This document shows, piece by piece, positions 5,460-9,417 of a DNA stretch of 9,417 bases. The notes under the pieces were generated by a model. That model did not search any database and had not been told where the DNA came from. It saw only the letters and a list, made by a program, of their open reading frames with translations. Position numbers and translations under genes: made by a program. The stretch comes from an uncultured Coriobacteriaceae bacterium (GTDB lineage: Bacteria > Actinomycetota > Coriobacteriia > Coriobacteriales > Atopobiaceae). Location of the stretch: NCBI GenBank assembly GCA_902772085.1, contig CACXZL010000053.1:1-9417 (forward strand). Reading direction: 5' to 3'. How positions within the stretch are numbered: position 1 is the first letter of the stretch; each line of letters begins with the position of its first letter.

Positions 5460-6779
5460 TTACAACGTATACGTTCCGAATCCGGCGATTGCCTTGTCGA
5501 TGGATGCCTCGCCGTTTGCCACTTGGTAAGCTGCGACACGGTATTGGATGGTGGCCTCATCCGACAGACCGACTTCGTGGGTAGCGATGATCCGGCTTGA
5601 GTCGATCGTGCTGAACGGGGCGTACAAACCGTCGTAGGCAAGGTCGGGCGTTACCGTGATCAGGTGTTTTGCGCGCGCGATGTTGTTGAGCTCCTGCGGA
5701 TTCATCAGGAAGCGCATGAACTCGTTTGCCATGTCGAGGCTCTTGCTGTCCTTGTTTACCGCAAATTGCACCGAAGACTTGTCGAGCAGGGAGGCGCCTT
5801 CGTCGGTGAGCGTGAGCGGATGGAGGGCGTACGAGAACGGATGGGCGGTGAACGCATCGGACTGGCTCTCGCGCTTGGCCGTGCCCGATGCCGTGTCGGC
5901 CGAGCACAGCGCCATGGGGATGTCGCCCTCAAAGAACCTCAGGATCAGGGCGTTGTAGCCATCCTTAAGCTCGTTGCATACATCGAGGTTGAAGCACCCC
6001 TTCTCCATCATGTTGCTTACCTTCTCGAGGACGGGTTTCATGTATTCGCCAGCCGAGGGGTCGAGTGCGTTGAGCTTCTGAACCATTTCGGGGTTCTTGG
6101 AGGCGTCGCCATACATAAGCTCTCCGACGAGGTTGCCGTACGCGGACGGCACATTATAAGCCAGGATGGGGGTGGGATATCCGGCCTTGTTGAAAGCGCT
6201 GCACGCTGCCAGCAGCTCCGTGTAGGTCGTCGGAACGCTGATGCCCTCTTTCTTGAAGATGTCCTCGTTCACCAGAATGCCGGAGGTGCTGGAGAAGATG
6301 GGGACCATGGGGCATGCCCCCGTCTTGTCTTTGCACAACAAGCTCGGACGCACGCATGACAGGTTGATGTTGAGCGCCGGGTCGGAAAGGTCCTCGGTGT
6401 GCTCAAACAGCGCTGCGTAGTTGTTTGACTCCAGCATGAAGTCTTGCGCGAAGAAGATGTCTGGTGCGTTGTTTGAGCTCAGGGTTGTGGAGACCACGTT
6501 GTTGTAATCGTCAAGCTTGGTGTAGCTGAGCTTTACGTCGGGATAGTATGCATTGAACTTGTCGAATTCGGCTTCGAGAGCCTCGAAATTGTCGTAGCTG
6601 CCGACCACGGAAAGGGAGCAATCTGTGGCAGTGTCGAGCGCGGGAGTGAAGCTCTTCTGCTCGCCCGTCTGCCCCGAAGACACCTCGGAAGATCCCGATG
6701 GTGCGGTGCAGCCTGCCAACAAAACCAAGGCGAGCACAGCTGGCAAAACGAATAGGCAGCGTACGATAGACTTTCTCAT
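5460..6779 (-). CDS. Extracellular solute-binding lipoprotein, family 1 type, coupled to the sensor kinase
   Basis: A 439-residue lipoprotein anchored outside the membrane. The signal peptide MRKSIVRC...LALVLLAGC carries the lipobox LAGC with Cys24, followed by a Ser/Gly linker. The mature part reads as a family 1 (MalE/UgpB-like) binding protein: an opening strand LSVVGSYDNFEALEAEFDKF with YYPDVKLSY, the DIFFAQD ligand-domain strand, the VPIFSSTSGILVNEDIFKKEG hinge region, PTTYTELLAACSAFNKAGY, then a C-lobe with VQFAVNKDSK and FMRFLMNP. These proteins usually deliver sugars or other small organics to an ABC transporter; the ligand is not readable. I chose ATG 6779: AAGGAGG, encoded inside the last kinase codons (6787-6793), is seven bases upstream. 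Its ATG overlaps the kinase TGA as ATGA, so translation is probably coupled. No permease or ATPase gene is in the window, which suggests a sensory rather than a transport role. The upstream in-frame extension to 6872 lies inside the kinase gene and is rejected. Confidence 0.9.
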   Translation of the reverse strand: MRKSIVRCLFVLPAVLALVLLAGCTAPSGSSEVSSGQTGEQKSFTPALDTATDCSLSVVGSYDNFEALEAEFDKFNAYYPDVKLSYTKLDDYNNVVSTTLSSNNAPDIFFAQDFMLESNNYAALFEHTEDLSDPALNINLSCVRPSLLCKDKTGACPMVPIFSSTSGILVNEDIFKKEGISVPTTYTELLAACSAFNKAGYPTPILAYNVPSAYGNLVGELMYGDASKNPEMVQKLNALDPSAGEYMKPVLEKVSNMMEKGCFNLDVCNELKDGYNALILRFFEGDIPMALCSADTASGTAKRESQSDAFTAHPFSYALHPLTLTDEGASLLDKSSVQFAVNKDSKSLDMANEFMRFLMNPQELNNIARAKHLITVTPDLAYDGLYAPFSTIDSSRIIATHEVGLSDEATIQYRVAAYQVANGEASIDKAIAGFGTYTL

Positions 6780-9331
6780 TGTTTGTCCTCCTTCACCTTT
6801 CTGATCTCTTTCAAAACGAGCTTTATGTCGAGCGGCTTGGCGAGATGGCCGTTCATGCCGGCCTCCAAGCATACTGCAACATCTTCGGAAAACGCGTCTG
6901 CCGTCGTTGCAATGATTGGGATTGCCGATATCCGGTCGTCAGGCAGCGCGCGGACGGCCTTCGTGGCCTCGATGCCGTTCATGACGGGCATCTGCACGTC
7001 CATAAACACGAGGTCGTAGTCACCTGGCTGCGACGACGCGAGCAGGTCGACCGCAATTTGGCCGTTCTCAGCTCGCGTGGCCACGATGCCATACATGTCG
7101 AGCAAGACGTCTATGATTTCCCAGTTCATGTCGTTGTCCTCGGCGACGAGCACGCGCATCCCCTCGAGGTCGGACTGATCGTCCTCGTTGGTGACGGACG
7201 TTGATCCGACGTGCAGCTGCTCGTTGATTGCGCGATACAGCGTTGACTTAAACAACGGCTTGGATATGAACCCGTTTGCGCCGGCTTCCTTTGCGCTCTC
7301 CTCGATGTCGGACCAGTCGTAAGCCGAGACGATGATGACTGGTATCTGGTCTCCCGACAAGGCACGCACGCGGCGCACGACCTCGATGCCATCCATCTCG
7401 GGCATCTTCCAGTCGACGATGACGACGCTGTAGCCATCTTGCAGCTTGTGCCGCGCCTCCGCCATCTCGAGTGCCTTCGCGCCAGAGGAGGCGACCTCGA
7501 CGCGCGCGTGGAGCGCGTCGAGCGCCTGCTGGGCGGTTTGGAGAAGGGATGTGTCGTCATCGACGACCAGCACGTCGACGGATTCCAGCACCATTTCCTC
7601 CATCTCTTGCTCTGCGATGGGCACGTCGAGGGTGACGGTGAACGTCGTTCCCTCGCCGAGCCTGCTCTGGCATTCGATCTCTCCTCCCATGAGATCGACC
7701 ATCTGCTTGGTGATGGCTAGGCCGAGCCCCGTGCCCTGCACCTTGTTTACGCGGCTGTCGGTCTGGCGCGAGAACGACTCGTACATGTGCTCCATGAACT
7801 CCTCGCTCATGCCCATGCCCGTGTCGGCTACGCGGTAGACCAGGCGCACCGCGTTGGGCACGTCGCTCTTCAGCTCCTGCAAGTCGACGGAGACGCTTCC
7901 ACAAGCTTCGGTGTACTTGAGGGCGTTCGACAAGATGTTGATGAACACTTGGTTGATTCGCAGCTGGTCGGCAAAGAGCAGCTCGTGCTCAATGGCATTG
8001 ACGCGGAAGTGGAAGTCGATGCTCTTGTCCTTGACCATGGGCTGCGAGATGTTGACGAGGTTCTCGGTCACCTCTGCGATGGAGAAGACGACCGGCGTGA
8101 GGGAGAGCTTGCCGCTCTCCACCTTCGAGATGTCCAGGATGTCGTTGATGAGCGTGAGCAGGTGGTTGCTTGCGAGCCCGATCTTGCGCAGGCTGTCATT
8201 GACGGCCGCTGGGTCGTCGACGTTGCGTTGCGCGATGGTCGTCAGGCCCAGAATCGCGTTCATGGGCGTGCGGATGTCGTGGGACATGGTCGAGAGGAAG
8301 TCGCTCTTGGCGCGGTTTGCCGCCTCGGCCTCCCTCGCGGCCTCGTCTAGGCGTACGTTGAACCAATTCATGAAGGCCATGTCGCAGATGAGCAGGAACA
8401 AAAGGGCGCAGGCCACCCCACCGATCAAGAGCCAATCGACGGTGCCTTGATGCAAGCTGCTCGATCGGATGTAGTTCAGGATGGTCCAGCCTTCGTTTGC
8501 GCTGATTGGCACGTACGCTATCAGGCACTTCTCGCCACTCGAGTTGGTCATAAAGAACGACCCGCTCTGCGTCGCCAGGCGCGTCCTCAGCTCTTCGACA
8601 CCGGCGGCATCAATCCGGTTGTACGATTTGTAGAACTCGACGAAGTTGTTGTTTTTGTACTCGTGGCCTTTGATGACATAGTTGCTGTCGATATCGATGA
8701 GCGAGACTTCGGCGTCACTGTACCGGTCGATGGGAAACACCCATTTTTTCTGGAGATTGTCCGTGGGGATGACGCGCAGGAGGAGCGCCTCGCGCCGCTG
8801 CGATCTGTCGCTGGAATCCACGAGTGAGACCATGCTGCAAAACGCGAGCGACTGAATGCCGCTCGATGGGTTGGTGTAGGATCGCGAGACGCTGATGGCA
8901 CCGTCCTGCTCGACCACTTTGTCGAGGCGTATGGGGAGGCCGATTGCTTTGTACGACACGGCATAGTCGTCTTGCGTGCCCGTCTTGGGGCGCGTCGAGA
9001 GTCCCGCAAGCGAGCCGTCATCTGTGAAAACGACATGCGCGGCGTCGTCTGGCGACACATGGGAAGATCTGATGAACGACACCGCCTCGTCAATGGTCAG
9101 GGACTTGCTGTTTATATAGCGCGCCCATACGTTGCAGATGTCCTGCTCGCTTTCGAGGTAATTCGCCGTCACCTGCTCCATGGTGACGGTCGCCGTCTCG
9201 AATTGGGCCACCTCGGAGGCAAACGACTCGTTGGCCACACGCTGCGCGTATAGCAAAACGAAACCTAAGATTGCGAGCATGACGGCAACGTTTACCAGAA
9301 TTATCAGATATCGCTTGTTCGCTGTTTTCAT
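6776..9331 (-). CDS. Hybrid sensor histidine kinase with two receiver domains
   Basis: An 851-residue membrane kinase that should autophosphorylate on histidine in response to an extracytoplasmic signal. Order: membrane helix 7-29; extracytoplasmic sensor of about 270 residues (30-299), in size and flanking helices like a double-Cache/PAS sensor; membrane helix 300-322. A HisKA domain follows with FLSTMSHDIRTPMNAILG (phospho-His H351). The ATPase domain has N box NILSNALKY (N469), DTGMGM (D503) and GTGLGL (533-538). Two receiver domains come next. REC1 has acidic pair in VVDDD, phospho-Asp D640 in VIVDWKMPEMDG, S669 and K691; REC2 has AEDND, D778 in FMDVQMPVMNG, T810 and K832. Both have complete phosphorylation residues. 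No Hpt or DNA-binding domain is present, so the final output is elsewhere. I chose ATG 9331, which has AAAAGG six bases upstream; ATG 9349 has no ribosome site and would leave almost no leader from the candidate promoter. The gene overlaps the solute-binding gene by four bases (ATGA), making the pair an operon. Confidence 0.93.
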   Translation of the reverse strand: MKTANKRYLIILVNVAVMLAILGFVLLYAQRVANESFASEVAQFETATVTMEQVTANYLESEQDICNVWARYINSKSLTIDEAVSFIRSSHVSPDDAAHVVFTDDGSLAGLSTRPKTGTQDDYAVSYKAIGLPIRLDKVVEQDGAISVSRSYTNPSSGIQSLAFCSMVSLVDSSDRSQRREALLLRVIPTDNLQKKWVFPIDRYSDAEVSLIDIDSNYVIKGHEYKNNNFVEFYKSYNRIDAAGVEELRTRLATQSGSFFMTNSSGEKCLIAYVPISANEGWTILNYIRSSSLHQGTVDWLLIGGVACALLFLLICDMAFMNWFNVRLDEAAREAEAANRAKSDFLSTMSHDIRTPMNAILGLTTIAQRNVDDPAAVNDSLRKIGLASNHLLTLINDILDISKVESGKLSLTPVVFSIAEVTENLVNISQPMVKDKSIDFHFRVNAIEHELLFADQLRINQVFINILSNALKYTEACGSVSVDLQELKSDVPNAVRLVYRVADTGMGMSEEFMEHMYESFSRQTDSRVNKVQGTGLGLAITKQMVDLMGGEIECQSRLGEGTTFTVTLDVPIAEQEMEEMVLESVDVLVVDDDTSLLQTAQQALDALHARVEVASSGAKALEMAEARHKLQDGYSVVIVDWKMPEMDGIEVVRRVRALSGDQIPVIIVSAYDWSDIEESAKEAGANGFISKPLFKSTLYRAINEQLHVGSTSVTNEDDQSDLEGMRVLVAEDNDMNWEIIDVLLDMYGIVATRAENGQIAVDLLASSQPGDYDLVFMDVQMPVMNGIEATKAVRALPDDRISAIPIIATTADAFSEDVAVCLEAGMNGHLAKPLDIKLVLKEIRKVKEDKQ

Positions 9332-9359
9332 CTCGAGCCTTTTCCGCATTGCTTAATGT

Positions 9360-9365
9360 ATTATC
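9360..9365 (-). promoter_or_regulatory. Candidate -10 box for the kinase operon
   Basis: GATAAT (minus strand, 9365-9360) lies about 29 nt before the chosen kinase ATG at 9331 and would give a leader of roughly 20 nt. No convincing -35 hexamer is seen. An 8-bp palindrome GCTGCAGC at 9382-9389 overlaps the expected -35 area and could bind a regulator. The remaining bases to the window edge show no gene. Confidence 0.3.
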
Positions 9366-9417
9366 TCATGCTTGGTCCGTTGCTGCAGCGAGTTTGGACG
9401 AAGATGTCATGAATCTC

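Noticed and set aside
6780..6872. Longer start of the solute-binding protein inside the kinase gene
   Set aside because: The extension is charged, precedes the signal peptide, and is only the shifted reading of the kinase's second receiver domain.

Overview
The window looks like a chromosomal segment of a high-GC Gram-positive anaerobe, most likely a member of the Coriobacteriia (Olsenella/Collinsella/Eggerthella relatives). This rests on three things: the GC-rich, GC3-biased codon use with strong AGGAGG-type ribosome sites; a large hybrid histidine kinase followed by a lipoprotein; and a DUF4405 membrane protein. The genus is an inference; no rRNA or marker gene is present.

Layout. The left end (1-582) holds the 3' part of a tyrosine recombinase that has lost most of its active site and breaks off before the catalytic tyrosine. 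About 0.9 kb without a recognisable gene follows (583-1513). It contains a repeat island, with an imperfect 28-bp inverted repeat pair and a perfect 38-bp tandem duplication, and then a conspicuously AT-rich patch. A plus-strand GNAT acetyltransferase (1514-2050) comes next; a strong intrinsic terminator lies downstream at 2272-2311.

Everything to the right is on the minus strand. In transcription order (right to left) it is: hybrid sensor kinase with two receiver domains (9331-6776); solute-binding lipoprotein (6779-5460), whose start codon overlaps the kinase stop as ATGA; a 63-nt hairpin; a secreted esterase-like lipoprotein (5191-4037) with its own terminator; an UlaG-like metallo-beta-lactamase-fold hydrolase (3844-3203); and a DUF4405 membrane protein (3098-2433), which converges on the acetyltransferase.

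How the genes may work together. The kinase/solute-binding-protein pair is the most interesting unit. No ABC permease or ATPase accompanies the binding protein in the window, and the two genes are translationally coupled. The simplest reading is that the lipoprotein is a ligand-sensing partner of the kinase rather than a transport component. The kinase ends in two receiver domains with no Hpt or DNA-binding output here, so the regulator it feeds must be elsewhere. The neighbouring extracellular esterase could act on the same class of extracytoplasmic substrate, but nothing in the sequence proves that. The metallo-hydrolase and DUF4405 genes look like a separate, loosely spaced pair.
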